Source of the DNA: an uncultured Bacteroidales bacterium
GTDB lineage: Bacteria > Bacteroidota > Bacteroidia > Bacteroidales > UBA932
NCBI GenBank assembly: GCA_934700615.1
Contig: CAKUXR010000011.1
Coordinates: 34,752-98,751, forward strand
DNA length: 64,000 nt
Reading direction: 5' to 3'
The notes under the pieces are model-generated. The model was not told where the DNA came from. It made no database searches and saw only the letters and a program-made list of their open reading frames with translations. Shown here piece after piece: positions 42,512 through 51,855 of the stretch. A program made the position numbers and the translations under genes. Every line of letters starts with the position of its first letter. The stretch's first letter is position 1.

Positions 42512-43828
42512 CTAAAGACCGAACGCCTCTTTTACTGCAGGAACGGAATCAAGCAGCTCCCAGCCGAAGAACTGGAGAACCTTCTCGACCTCCTTGCCGT
42601 CACGGATGACCTTGACAGCCTTGGTGTAAGGCTTGCGGCCCACGTGACCGTAACTTGCAGTCGGCTCGTAGATAGGGTTCTTGAGCTGGAACTTCTCGAT
42701 AATCTTGGCAGGGCGAAGGTCGAAAATCTGATTTACCTTCTCGGCAATGAAAGCATCATCGAGGCCGTTCTTCGCTGTGCCATAGGTGTTTACGAAAACA
42801 CTGACAGGTCTTGCGACACCGATTGCGTAAGCGAGCTGGACGAGAACTTCATCAGCGACGCCTGCTGCAACAAGATTCTTGGCGATGTAACGTGCGGCAT
42901 AGGCAGCTGAACGGTCAACCTTTGAAGGGTCCTTTCCTGAGAATGCTCCGCCACCATGTGCGCCACGTCCGCCGTAGGTATCGACGATGATCTTGCGTCC
43001 TGTGAGACCTGTGTCACCGTGAGGCCCGCCGATAACGAACTTTCCTGTAGGGTTCACGTGGAGGATGAAATCGCCGTGGAAGAGGGCTGCAGTCTTCTCC
43101 GGGAGAGATGCGATAACTTTAGGGAGAAGAATCTCGCGTACATCTTTCTCGATCTTGTCATGCATCGCCTGATCGACTCTTGCCTGGCCGAACTGGCTGA
43201 CAGCGTCATTGTAAGACATCTTGCCGAGCTCTGGAGCGACAAAGTCGTCATGCTGGGTAGAAACCACGATGGTGTGGACACGGACAGGGTGGTTGTTCTC
43301 ATCGTACTCGATTGTGAACTGGGACTTCGCATCAGGTCTGAGGTAAGGCATCAGGTTCAGATTGTTCTTTCTGATGTCGGCGAGTACTGTCAATGTCAGA
43401 TGTGAAAGGGCCAATGGGAGAGGCATGTACTCCTCAGTGTCACGGCATGCATAGCCGAACATCATTCCCTGGTCACCCGCACCCTGCTCCTCAGGGTTTG
43501 TACGTACCACACCTCTATTGATATCTGCGCTCTGCTCGTGGATTGCGGAAAGCACGCCGCAAGAGTTGCCGTCGAACATGTACTCAGCCTTGTTGTAGCC
43601 GATACGGTTGATGACATTGCGCACGGTGGTCTGGATATCGACATAAGCATGCTCTGCACGCACTTCACCGCCGACAACTACGAGACCTGTGCTGCAGAAT
43701 GTCTCGCAGGCAACCTTGGATTCCTGGTCCTGTCTGAGGAATTCATCGAGGATGGCATCTGAAATCTGGTCGGCAACCTTGTCAGGATGTCCCTCAGATA
43801 CAGACTCTGATGTAAATAGATAGTTCAT
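42512..43828 (-). CDS. metK: S-adenosylmethionine synthetase
   Basis: Makes SAM from methionine and ATP. The 438-residue protein has FTSESVSEGHPDKVADQ, the P-loop-like GGPHGDTGLTGRKIIVDTYGG (core HGDTGLTGRK), GGGAFSGKDPSKVDRSAAY and the ATP motif GAGDQGMMFGYA. A few family insertions make it longer than E. coli MetK. The start at 43828 begins the family N-terminus; the frame extends to 43888 through the leader terminator side. Expression is probably controlled by the leader riboswitch. Confidence 0.97.
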   Translation of the reverse strand: MNYLFTSESVSEGHPDKVADQISDAILDEFLRQDQESKVACETFCSTGLVVVGGEVRAEHAYVDIQTTVRNVINRIGYNKAEYMFDGNSCGVLSAIHEQSADINRGVVRTNPEEQGAGDQGMMFGYACRDTEEYMPLPLALSHLTLTVLADIRKNNLNLMPYLRPDAKSQFTIEYDENNHPVRVHTIVVSTQHDDFVAPELGKMSYNDAVSQFGQARVDQAMHDKIEKDVREILLPKVIASLPEKTAALFHGDFILHVNPTGKFVIGGPHGDTGLTGRKIIVDTYGGRGAHGGGAFSGKDPSKVDRSAAYAARYIAKNLVAAGVADEVLVQLAYAIGVARPVSVFVNTYGTAKNGLDDAFIAEKVNQIFDLRPAKIIEKFQLKNPIYEPTASYGHVGRKPYTKAVKVIRDGKEVEKVLQFFGWELLDSVPAVKEAFGL

Positions 43829-43918
43829 TATGAAATATTTGATTAAATCGTGCCGCGCAGGCCGTGCAGGTGTCTGCGTCAATGTCATAGTTACGGCTCC
43901 TGACAGCCGTCAGGGTAC

Positions 43919-43947
43919 AAAAAAACGTCCCACAGATGTGGAGACGT
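43919..43947 (-). terminator. Leader terminator upstream of metK
   Basis: On the minus strand ACGTC-T-CCACA-TC-TGTGG-GACGT is followed by seven T residues, ending 90 bases before the metK ATG. No minus-strand gene lies upstream for it to end, so it belongs to the metK leader. Its CCACATCTG segment is perfectly complementary to CAGATGTGG at the 5' end of the aptamer. Confidence 0.8.
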
Positions 43948-44011
43948 CACAAAAACACAAAACATTGATATGAAAAGTTGCCGTATGCATTTCTGCATAA
44001 GCCATTGTCAA

Positions 44012-44060
44012 CATTTTAGCATTTTTTTACGTGGTTGCAAGCAGGCAAATCTGTCCACAT
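44012..44060 (-). ncRNA. SAM-II-like riboswitch of metK
   Basis: On the minus strand GTGG (44058-44055) pairs with CCAC (44034-44031). Between them are GATTTGCC and CTTGCAA, and after the stem AAAAAAATGCTAAAATG. Stem plus GATTT, TTGCAA and the trailing TAAAAA..GCTAAA match the SAM-II (SAM-alpha) consensus in order and spacing. The gene served is SAM synthetase, the expected target. Recognition is from memory of the consensus. Confidence 0.75.
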
Positions 44061-44069
44061 CTGATTTTG

Positions 44070-44100
44070 CAAATTTACTATGTTATTTTATATCTGCAAA
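44070..44100 (-). promoter_or_regulatory. Promoter of metK leader
   Basis: Minus-strand -7 box TAAATTTG (44077-44070) with TTTG at 44100-44097, a 19-base spacer. The predicted start falls just before the aptamer stem. Confidence 0.7.
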
Positions 44101-44291
44101 ATAAATTTTGAAACAATATTTTGGCGTCCGTGCAATATAAATCGGTATCATATGGTTTAAACCGGGATTTGAACGCTTTAGGCTGTTTGTGAAAATTGTC
44201 CGGAGTCCGGAGGAAACGCAACTTTAATGGTTTTAGACTTTTATTGATTTTTAGTAAATTTACGGGATTTATCGTAGAAACCTTTTTTGTT

Positions 44292-45884
44292 ATGTGGAAA
44301 ACGCCACTTATTATATTCTCATTGTTGTCGGCAGTCTGTTCCGGTGCGGAAACACTTGGTACTGGCAAAATCACGCTGTCCGATCTGGACAATGTGATCA
44401 GAAAGGCAGCGGAATATGACAAGGTGAGGGAAGACCGTCTGGATTCGTGCAGGACGGCATTGGTGAAAAGCAACTCGTTGGAACAGAAATATTTGCTTTA
44501 TTCTGACATGCGTGCGACCTTCGACAAGTACAGGACGGATTCCGCTACTTTCTATGCCGTAAAATCACTCGAAACCGCGAAAGAACTCGGACGTCATGAG
44601 TATATAAGTTCATCATCTATCGCGCTTGCCAAGCAATATCAGACCTCAGGAATGAGTTATGATGCGCTGAATACCCTTGACAGTGTGGATAGAGGCGCTT
44701 TGTCAGATAAGGACAGGGAAGAGCTGTACCTCTTCTATATGAGCATTTATGAATCTCTTGAGGGCCTTAGCATTGACAGGAGCCTTAAGCGGCATTACGG
44801 TTTGAAGGCGGACGTTTACAAAGACTCGATTATCAGCCAATTCCCGGATAATGCAGTAATCAGGAGTGAAAGATTTCTGACGGAAGGGGATTACAAGAAG
44901 GCTCTTGACATTCTGTTGGAAAAGTACAATTCTCTTTCTCCGGAATCTACCATGACCGGTCCTGTCGCCATTGCCATTGCGGATATTTATCTCACTATCG
45001 GATGGCGTGATGCCGCAAAGGACTATATGATTGCTTCCGCCTTTTCGGATCTTGTCAATGCCAAAAAAGAGTATGTGGCGCTGAGGATGCTTGCGACAAT
45101 GCTTTACGAGGATGGAGATGTCAAAAGGGCATACTCTTATCTGAACAAGGCCCTGGATGATGCAAACTTCTGCAAGGCCAGACTTAAGGTGGATGCGTTG
45201 GCCCCGCTTATTTCCATTGTCAATGAATCCTATATCGAAACCAAGAGAAAGGATATCAGGATATTGTATGCTGCTTTCGGCGTGTTGAGCTTCTTTGTCT
45301 TGCTTCTGGTCGTTCTGCTGCTTGTGAACAGGAGCCAGCGCAGACGGCTTGAGGTTATGAAAGACGAACTGACTGAGTCACAGCTGCTTCAGGAGGAGGC
45401 CAACAAGATTGTCAAGGAGTCGAGCAATATCAAGAATACCTATATTACCCAGTTGATGCTGGAATGCATTTCCAGGATTGAAAGGCTGGACAAGTACAGG
45501 AAGAATCTGAACAAGAAAGCCATCGCCGGTGACATTCAGACATTGAAGCGCGACCTCAAGTCCAATGCTGTGGTGGAGGAAGAGTGGTCGTCGTTCTACA
45601 GTGTCTTCGACAAGACATTCTTGTCCCTGTTCCCGACGTTCATAGCTGATTTCAATAATTTCCTCCAGCCTGAGTACCGGATTTCGATAAAAGACCCGTA
45701 TGTCCTGACTCCGGAGTTGCGTATCTATGCTCTGATTCGTCTGGGTATCGACAGTACGGACAGGATTTCCATCCTTCTCAGATACTCTCGTTCTACCATA
45801 TACGCGTACCGTTCGAGGACTCGTCTCAAGGCGATTTCTCCACAGAATTTCGAGGAGCAGATAAAGGGGATTTCATCCATTTAA
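44292..45884 (+). CDS. DUF6377-type membrane regulator with TPR-like repeats
   Basis: A 530-residue protein with a signal peptide (SLLSAVCSG), an all-helical TPR-like periplasmic half (about 30-310), one membrane segment ILYAAFGVLSFFVLLLVVLL (near 325-345), a coiled-coil (SQRRRLEVMKDELTESQLL), and a cytoplasmic domain with LTPELRIYALIRLGIDSTD and SRSTIYAYRSRTR, which looks like a helix-turn-helix. This layout fits Bacteroidota regulators placed beside PULs. It probably senses a glycan signal in the periplasm and controls the locus downstream (inference). The ATG at 44292 precedes the signal peptide. Confidence 0.78.
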   Translation: MWKTPLIIFSLLSAVCSGAETLGTGKITLSDLDNVIRKAAEYDKVREDRLDSCRTALVKSNSLEQKYLLYSDMRATFDKYRTDSATFYAVKSLETAKELGRHEYISSSSIALAKQYQTSGMSYDALNTLDSVDRGALSDKDREELYLFYMSIYESLEGLSIDRSLKRHYGLKADVYKDSIISQFPDNAVIRSERFLTEGDYKKALDILLEKYNSLSPESTMTGPVAIAIADIYLTIGWRDAAKDYMIASAFSDLVNAKKEYVALRMLATMLYEDGDVKRAYSYLNKALDDANFCKARLKVDALAPLISIVNESYIETKRKDIRILYAAFGVLSFFVLLLVVLLLVNRSQRRRLEVMKDELTESQLLQEEANKIVKESSNIKNTYITQLMLECISRIERLDKYRKNLNKKAIAGDIQTLKRDLKSNAVVEEEWSSFYSVFDKTFLSLFPTFIADFNNFLQPEYRISIKDPYVLTPELRIYALIRLGIDSTDRISILLRYSRSTIYAYRSRTRLKAISPQNFEEQIKGISSI

Positions 45885-45933
45885 GCCGAAAAATGTCTTA
45901 TTTTCCATTTATATAATCAGGCGGTTCTATTTG

Positions 45934-45965
45934 GACTAAATCACTGATAATCAGGTGATAAAGTC
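45934..45965. promoter_or_regulatory. Dyad-symmetric site upstream of the PUL
   Basis: GACTAAATCAC (45934-45944) and GTGATAAAGTC (45955-45965) are inverted repeats with two mismatches around TGATAATCAG, itself nearly palindromic. It lies about 55-85 bases before the GH97 promoter box, a suitable operator position. Confidence 0.45.
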
Positions 45966-45996
45966 TGAAAAACATTTATATTTTCATTATTACATA

Positions 45997-46027
45997 TTGT
46001 TATTGATTCTCAAGATACATACCTTTC
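45997..46027 (+). promoter_or_regulatory. Candidate promoter of the PUL
   Basis: TACCTTTC (46020-46027), one base off TAnnTTTG, with TTG at 45997-45999 and a 20-base spacer. The GH97 ATG is 24 bases downstream. Confidence 0.4.
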
Positions 46028-46050
46028 GCGAAATTAGTAACACAGGCATA

Positions 46051-48177
46051 ATGAAACGTTTCTTGCTATTCTTCGTATTTGTAGCGTCCGGTATTTTCAC
46101 ACTTTCTGCAAATGAGGTGGAAAACGCTTTTTCTCCTGACGGGAAAGTCAGGCTCTCTTTTTCGTTGTCGGAAGAAGGCCGTCCGCAATACTCTGTGGAT
46201 TACGGTGAGCTGCCTGCAGTATTGACAAGCGGTATGGGATTAGAACTGATGGGCAAGTCTGATGATTTGAAGTCGCATCTTGACAGGGAATTCGAAATGA
46301 CAGGAACTTCACGTGCGGAGTCAGATGAAACCTGGAGTCCTGTATGGGGTGAGGAGACTTCCATCAGAAATCACTATAATGAATTGGTCGTCAGCTTGAA
46401 ACAGCGTCAGACAGGAAGGAAGATGAACATCAGGTTCAGGGTATATGACGACGGTGTCGGATTCCGCTACGAGTTTCCTCAGCAGGAGTCACTTGTTTAC
46501 TTCGTTGTCAAGGAAGAGCATACCCAGTTTGCCATGCCGGGAGATATTACCGCATGGTGGATTCCGGGAGACTATTACACACAGGAATATGATTATACAT
46601 GCTGCCGCCTTTCCCAAATCAGGGGTGTGAACAGCAAGCGTATGAATACGAATATGTTCTCTCCGACAGGCGTCCAGACCTCGCTTCAGCTCAAAACTGA
46701 CCAGGGACTCTATGTCAATATCCACGAAGCCGCCCTTGTGGACTACGCCTGCATGCATCTCAATCTGGACGACAGCAACTTCGTCTTCGAGTCATTCCTG
46801 AACCCGGATGCGACCGGTGCAAAGGGCTATCTTCAGGCTCCTTTGAACACTCCTTGGCGTACCGTAATCGTAAGTGACGACGCAAGGGATATCCTGGCTT
46901 CCCGTATGACATTGAATCTCAATGAACCGTGCAAGATAGAGGACACTTCCTGGATCCGACCTATAAAATATGTAGGTGTCTGGTGGGAGATGATTACAGG
47001 AAAGTCACAGTGGTCATATACTTGGGACTTGCCTTCAGTACAGCTCGGAGTGACTGATTATACGAAGGTCAAACCTCATGGCCATCATGGGGCTACGACT
47101 GAGAATGTGAAGAAATACATTGACTTCGCTTCTGAAAACGGCTTCGACGCGGTTCTCGTTGAGGGCTGGAACGAAGGCTGGGAGGACTGGTTCGGTCATC
47201 TTAAAGACTATGTCTTCGATTTCGTGACTCCATATCCTGATTTCAATCTTGGGGAAATCCGTGACTATGCCAAGTCCAAAGGCGTGGAAATGATTATGCA
47301 TCACGAGACCTCCGCTTCCGTAAGGAACTATGAAAGGCATCTTGACACGGCATATACCTTCATGAAAAACAACGGCTATAACGCGGTGAAGTCCGGCTAT
47401 GTCGGAAATATGCTTCCGCGCGGAGAGCAGCATTACAGCCAGTGGATGGTCAACCACTACCTGTATGCCGTCACCGAGGCTGCCAAATATAAGATTATGG
47501 TCAATGCTCATGAGGCGGTGCGTCCTACCGGTCTGTGCAGGACATGGCCTAACCTCATAGGAAACGAATCGGCCAGAGGGACCGAGTATCAGGCGTTTGG
47601 CGGTTCCAAGCCGGGACACGTCTGCATATTGCCGTTCACAAGACTGCTGGGAGGCCCGATGGACTACACGCCGGGAATCTTCGAAATGAATATAAGCAAG
47701 TTCAGCCCCGGCAACAAGTCTCATGTCAATGCTACGATAGCCAATCAGCTGGCGCTCTATGTTACAATGTATTCCCCGCTGCAGATGGCTGCCGACCTGC
47801 CGGAAAACTACGAAAGGTTTCCTGACGCGTTCCAGTTCATAAAGCATGTGGCGATGGAATGGAGCGAGTCGAAATATCTTGAAGCTGAGCCATTTGAATA
47901 TGTTACCACAGCTCGCAGGGTCAAAGATTCAGGCGACTGGTTTGTAGGTTCCACAGCAGGCGCGGATGGGCACGTTTCCAAGATATCATTCAGTTTCCTG
48001 GAGCCGGGCAAAAAATATGAGGCGACTCTGTATGCCGATGCACCTGACGCGGACTACAGGACAAATCCTCAGGCATACGTTATCCGCAAGATGAAGATTG
48101 ACCACAAGTCGAAACTCGTCCAGAAATGCGCTGCCGGCGGCGGATATGCGATGGAAATTAGAGAAATAAAGAAATAA
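46051..48177 (+). CDS. GH97 alpha-glucosidase, SusB-like
   Basis: A 708-residue secreted glycosidase with signal peptide MKRFLLFFVFVASGIFTLSA. The N-terminal beta-sandwich (SPDGKVRLSFSL, RVYDDGVGFRYEFP) leads to a barrel with IRPIKYVGVWWEMITGK, VLVEGWNEGWEDW and Glu residues in MHHETSAS, NAHEAVRPTG and GNESARGTEY (about residues 419, 488 and 506). These fit the Glu set of inverting SusB-type GH97 enzymes. The Asp nucleophile of retaining GH97 galactosidases is not seen (AVKSGYVGN occupies that place). It removes terminal alpha-glucose or a related sugar in the periplasm and is the first gene of the PUL operon. Confidence 0.92.
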   Translation: MKRFLLFFVFVASGIFTLSANEVENAFSPDGKVRLSFSLSEEGRPQYSVDYGELPAVLTSGMGLELMGKSDDLKSHLDREFEMTGTSRAESDETWSPVWGEETSIRNHYNELVVSLKQRQTGRKMNIRFRVYDDGVGFRYEFPQQESLVYFVVKEEHTQFAMPGDITAWWIPGDYYTQEYDYTCCRLSQIRGVNSKRMNTNMFSPTGVQTSLQLKTDQGLYVNIHEAALVDYACMHLNLDDSNFVFESFLNPDATGAKGYLQAPLNTPWRTVIVSDDARDILASRMTLNLNEPCKIEDTSWIRPIKYVGVWWEMITGKSQWSYTWDLPSVQLGVTDYTKVKPHGHHGATTENVKKYIDFASENGFDAVLVEGWNEGWEDWFGHLKDYVFDFVTPYPDFNLGEIRDYAKSKGVEMIMHHETSASVRNYERHLDTAYTFMKNNGYNAVKSGYVGNMLPRGEQHYSQWMVNHYLYAVTEAAKYKIMVNAHEAVRPTGLCRTWPNLIGNESARGTEYQAFGGSKPGHVCILPFTRLLGGPMDYTPGIFEMNISKFSPGNKSHVNATIANQLALYVTMYSPLQMAADLPENYERFPDAFQFIKHVAMEWSESKYLEAEPFEYVTTARRVKDSGDWFVGSTAGADGHVSKISFSFLEPGKKYEATLYADAPDADYRTNPQAYVIRKMKIDHKSKLVQKCAAGGGYAMEIREIKK

Positions 48178-48192
48178 ACACTTACCAAATAT

Positions 48193-50742
48193 ATGATATT
48201 CAGCAAATTGAAACTTATGTGCGCTATCGGGGCCGTATTTTTGTGCGTCTCCGCTTCAGCGGCTCAGAAAGAGGACTTCAAGGCTGCGGAGAAAGCGGCG
48301 TCAGGAGTCATCACGAGAACTCTCGGAAGAAAACCTTCCAATGTGAAACTTGTAGTTACCGGCCCTCTGGAGGGCGGCGAGTATTTCTCTACGGAAGTAC
48401 GGAAAGGAAAACTTACCGTGAAAGGAAGTTCAGCGGTGGCAGTCTGCCGCGGATTCTATGACTATGTCACATCCAACCACTATGGCCTCTCTACCTGGAC
48501 CGTCAATAACATTGACCTTCCGGAAAAGCTTGATGACCAGCCGCTCAAGTTGGTGACCACTCCTTTTGCCCTCAGACAGTATATGAATGTCTGCACTCTC
48601 GGCTACACCATGCCATACTGGAAATGGGAAGACTGGGAGAAGGAACTCGACAGGATGGCCCTTCACGGCGTGAATATGCCGCTTTCGCCTATCGGAAGCG
48701 AGGCCATTTTTGTACGCGTATGGAAAAAACTCGGCCTTACTGATGAGGAAATCGGCAAGTTCGTGACAGGACCGGCTTATCTTCCATGGTTCAGGATGGG
48801 CAACATGTCAGAGCTCGACGGAAATCTCTCCGAAAGCTGGTATGAAAAGACTATCGCTCTGGAACACAAGATGATAGACAGGATGAACGACCTCGGAATG
48901 ACACCGATTTTCAATGCTTTCGCAGGTTTTGTCCCTGAAGGAATCAAGCGTGTGTATCCTGATGCGAATCTCATCCATACAGGCTGGGATGACGGTCCTT
49001 ACTATGTATCCAATTTCATTTCCCCCGAGACCGAGTTGTTCCAGCTGATTGCGAAGACATATATTCAGGAATGGGAGAAAGAATTCGGAAAAGGCAAATA
49101 TTACCTTGCTGACAGCTTCAATGAAATGAAAGTTCCGTTTGCGGAAAGGGGCACCAAGGAGCGCTACAACCAGATTTCCAACTATGGAAAGTCTCTGTAT
49201 CAGTCCATTGCCAATGCCAATCCGGATGCGATTTGGGTGCTTCAGGGCTGGATGTTCGGTTATCAGAGACATATCTGGGACCCTGAAAGCATCGAGGCCC
49301 TGTTCTCCAAGGTACCTGATGACAAGATGCTCCTTCTGGACTTGAGCGTGGATTTCAATTTTCGAATCTGGGAGAATGAATATACATGGAACTATGCCAA
49401 GGGAATTTACGGCAAGCCGTGGATTTACAGCACAGTGCCTAACTTCGGAGGCCGTACAGCTCCTGTAGGCGCATTGGATTTCTACCTCAATGGACATTTG
49501 AATGCGCTCAGTTCACCGAATATGGGCAATCTTGTAGGTGTAGGAACCGCTCCGGAAGGTGTGGAGAGCAATGAGGTAATCTACGAAATCCTTTCGGATG
49601 CATGGTGGAGCACCTCCCACAAGGACATTCACGAGTGGCTGAAGAATTATACTCTCAACAGATACGGCAAATGCCCTGAGTCAATGATAACTTTCTGGAA
49701 CAAGATGCTCGAAAGTTCATACGGAATGTGCTCAAGCCGTGCACAGTATGTAGTGCAGAGGCAGCCGTTCTACGGACTCGGAGGCCGCTATGTCGTTTCC
49801 AAAGCTCATTTTGAAGCGCTTGAGGCCTATATAGCAGCAGCCTCTGAACTTGGTGACAATGAGGCATATCTTACCGATCTTGCCTTGTGGGCCGGTTTCT
49901 ATGCATTCGGCAAAGCCGACCTGCTCGTAAATCAGATCAATGAAGCCTACCTTGCCGGAGACAATGAAAAGGCAGCGGAGATGGAAGTCCGCTTCAAGGA
50001 CCTGATGCTGCGTGCCGACAGGCTTCTGGACAAGAACCCTGTAACCCGTGTTCAGAGATGGATTGATTTTGCCCGCAGTTGGGGTGACAGTCAGCAGGAA
50101 AGCGACAAATATGAAGAAGACAGCCGCAGGATCGTGACGACTTGGGGAATAAGCTACCCTGATGCCGGCCTCAACGACTATGGCTGCAAAATCTGGTCAG
50201 GACTTATCCGCGACTACTATATCCCGAGATGGCAGCATTTCTTCGATGCCAAGAAAGAGGGCAAGCCATTTGACTTTTCTGCTTGGGAAGGCAATTTTGC
50301 GAAAGAGAAGAAACTTTCAGATTTCGTTCCAGTGAAAGACCTTGTCAAGGAATCCCAGGACCTCGTAAAAGTCGCCAAAGATATTGAACCTCTTGAAGGT
50401 CAGGGACTTTCCGGATGGTCATCATTTGAGATGCGCGACAGCAGCACATTGATTATCCGTATGATGGCACCGGAAGACTACATCCCGGTCAAGGCTCTGA
50501 GATTCAGATGGAAGAGGGGAGAGGACAATGTCACCCTCAAGCGTGTTCAGGTCAATGCTGCCGGCTGGGTCCGTTCTGTCAAGAAGGATATCAATGTCGA
50601 AATCGGCAAAGACAATCCGGTGGTCGAGATTCCGCTGGAATACAAACGCGACAGGACCTATCAGTTCATCTATGTTCATATCGAATTGGCAGGAACAAAG
50701 TTGAATGCTGATTCGCAGGTTGCAATAGAATATGTAAAATAA
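48193..50742 (+). CDS. GH89 alpha-N-acetylglucosaminidase
   Basis: An 849-residue enzyme with a signal peptide (ending near ASAAQ). It hydrolyses terminal alpha-linked N-acetylglucosamine, as found in gastric-type mucin glycans and heparan sulfate. The N-terminal domain is followed by a catalytic barrel with YMNVCTLGYTMPYWKWEDWE (core YTMPYWKWEDW), DRMALHGVNMPL, ADSFNEM (Glu about 311), WVLQGWMF and GTAPEGVESNEV (Glu about 455); these two Glu are the probable acid/base and nucleophile. The last 90 residues look like an extra beta-domain. It lies 15 bases after GH97. Confidence 0.93.
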   Translation: MIFSKLKLMCAIGAVFLCVSASAAQKEDFKAAEKAASGVITRTLGRKPSNVKLVVTGPLEGGEYFSTEVRKGKLTVKGSSAVAVCRGFYDYVTSNHYGLSTWTVNNIDLPEKLDDQPLKLVTTPFALRQYMNVCTLGYTMPYWKWEDWEKELDRMALHGVNMPLSPIGSEAIFVRVWKKLGLTDEEIGKFVTGPAYLPWFRMGNMSELDGNLSESWYEKTIALEHKMIDRMNDLGMTPIFNAFAGFVPEGIKRVYPDANLIHTGWDDGPYYVSNFISPETELFQLIAKTYIQEWEKEFGKGKYYLADSFNEMKVPFAERGTKERYNQISNYGKSLYQSIANANPDAIWVLQGWMFGYQRHIWDPESIEALFSKVPDDKMLLLDLSVDFNFRIWENEYTWNYAKGIYGKPWIYSTVPNFGGRTAPVGALDFYLNGHLNALSSPNMGNLVGVGTAPEGVESNEVIYEILSDAWWSTSHKDIHEWLKNYTLNRYGKCPESMITFWNKMLESSYGMCSSRAQYVVQRQPFYGLGGRYVVSKAHFEALEAYIAAASELGDNEAYLTDLALWAGFYAFGKADLLVNQINEAYLAGDNEKAAEMEVRFKDLMLRADRLLDKNPVTRVQRWIDFARSWGDSQQESDKYEEDSRRIVTTWGISYPDAGLNDYGCKIWSGLIRDYYIPRWQHFFDAKKEGKPFDFSAWEGNFAKEKKLSDFVPVKDLVKESQDLVKVAKDIEPLEGQGLSGWSSFEMRDSSTLIIRMMAPEDYIPVKALRFRWKRGEDNVTLKRVQVNAAGWVRSVKKDINVEIGKDNPVVEIPLEYKRDRTYQFIYVHIELAGTKLNADSQVAIEYVK

Positions 50743-50751
50743 TTATTCAAT

Positions 50752-51846
50752 ATGATGAGAAAACTAATTTCAATCATCGCTCTGGCAGCCGTATTGTTCT
50801 GCGGTCTGTCATGCAGCAAAGACAATTCAGTCACAGAGATTGAATTGAAGAGCGTTTCGCCTGTTTCGTTCGACGCTGAAGGCGGATTCGGAACTGCCGT
50901 AGTTGAGGCTGGCGGACTGGCATTGAAGGCCGAGTCTTCAGCTCCGGACTGGCTTCGTGTAAATGTCGCCGGTTCATCTGTCCTGTTCAATGTATTCTCC
51001 TATACCGGTGATACAGAGCGCACAGCGGATGTTACGATAAGCGCTGAAGGCTGTACTTCCGTAAGCTTTTCAGTGACACAGGCTCCATTCAAAGGAATCA
51101 TCATAAGTGAATCAAGTCTCCAGTTCTCTGATTCAGAGCAGAAATTGCAGACTCTTGTAAAGTGCACTTCAGATTTCAGCGTGGAGATACCTGAGAATCC
51201 GGATGATGTGTTCTCCTTCGAGAAGTCCACAAGCGGTGTGACATTCATCGTAAACAAGGCGCAGAGCCGCAGAGCCTTCTCCGGCCGCGCTGTCATCACC
51301 CCTTCAGACAAGAGCATTGAACCGGTATATGTAACATTGACACTCCCTAAGAAACCGGACTGGTATTATCTCCTGGGCACTTGGAAAGTGGCAAGGAACG
51401 CAGATGAGTGCGGAGACAAGAGCGATTTCGTGTTCGCGACAGAAAAGATGTACGAGTCATTCTCAGTTACGGTGCAGAAAGGCGAACTCGTGAATTATCC
51501 TTTCTCAGCCCAGCTGGTGGACGGCAAAGTAAGAATCGGCATCCAGGGCTTCGGTAAAGATGAGGCTGCAAACAAGTACTACTCAGTGCATTTCAACGGA
51601 CCGACTTCGTCCAATCCGTCAGGATTCTACATTTTCTCTACAGAGGGCCGTGCCGCTTGGGATGCCGAACCTGTATTCGATGATGTGAACCACACAGTCA
51701 CTCTTTCATTCGAGAATGCCAAACTGAACAGCAACGATATCCCTCAGCAGTTGAACATCTGGTGGAGTCGTGACAGATTCTTTGCATTCACCACACGTAT
51801 TGTAGCATATCAGCAGCTTGTGCTTACTAAGGAATATTCAGAATAG
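50752..51846 (+). CDS. BACON-domain lipoprotein
   Basis: A 364-residue lipoprotein, lipobox GLSCS (Cys21). Two BACON-type beta domains are visible: FDAEGGFGTAVVEAGG...APDWLRVN with TADVTISAEGCTSVSFSVTQ (core VTISAEGCTSVSFSVTQ), and a second around SLQFSDSEQKLQTLVKCTSD. A C-terminal beta-rich domain (about 205-364) begins YYLLGTWKVAR, lipocalin-like. Such proteins may bind glycans on the cell surface. It sits between GH89 and the SusC-like gene with 9-base gaps. Confidence 0.8.
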   Translation: MMRKLISIIALAAVLFCGLSCSKDNSVTEIELKSVSPVSFDAEGGFGTAVVEAGGLALKAESSAPDWLRVNVAGSSVLFNVFSYTGDTERTADVTISAEGCTSVSFSVTQAPFKGIIISESSLQFSDSEQKLQTLVKCTSDFSVEIPENPDDVFSFEKSTSGVTFIVNKAQSRRAFSGRAVITPSDKSIEPVYVTLTLPKKPDWYYLLGTWKVARNADECGDKSDFVFATEKMYESFSVTVQKGELVNYPFSAQLVDGKVRIGIQGFGKDEAANKYYSVHFNGPTSSNPSGFYIFSTEGRAAWDAEPVFDDVNHTVTLSFENAKLNSNDIPQQLNIWWSRDRFFAFTTRIVAYQQLVLTKEYSE

Positions 51847-51855
51847 TAACGACTT

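Larger units (their letters stand above)
43829..44291. other. Divergent region between metK and the PUL regulator
   Basis: Holds the metK promoter, SAM-II-like aptamer and terminator on the minus strand. A TAAATTTA box near 44256-44263 on the plus strand may be the promoter of the DUF6377-type gene. Confidence 0.6.

Noticed and set aside
47035..47847. 270-codon open frame on the minus strand
   Set aside because: Antisense to the GH97 catalytic barrel with no start signal or domain.
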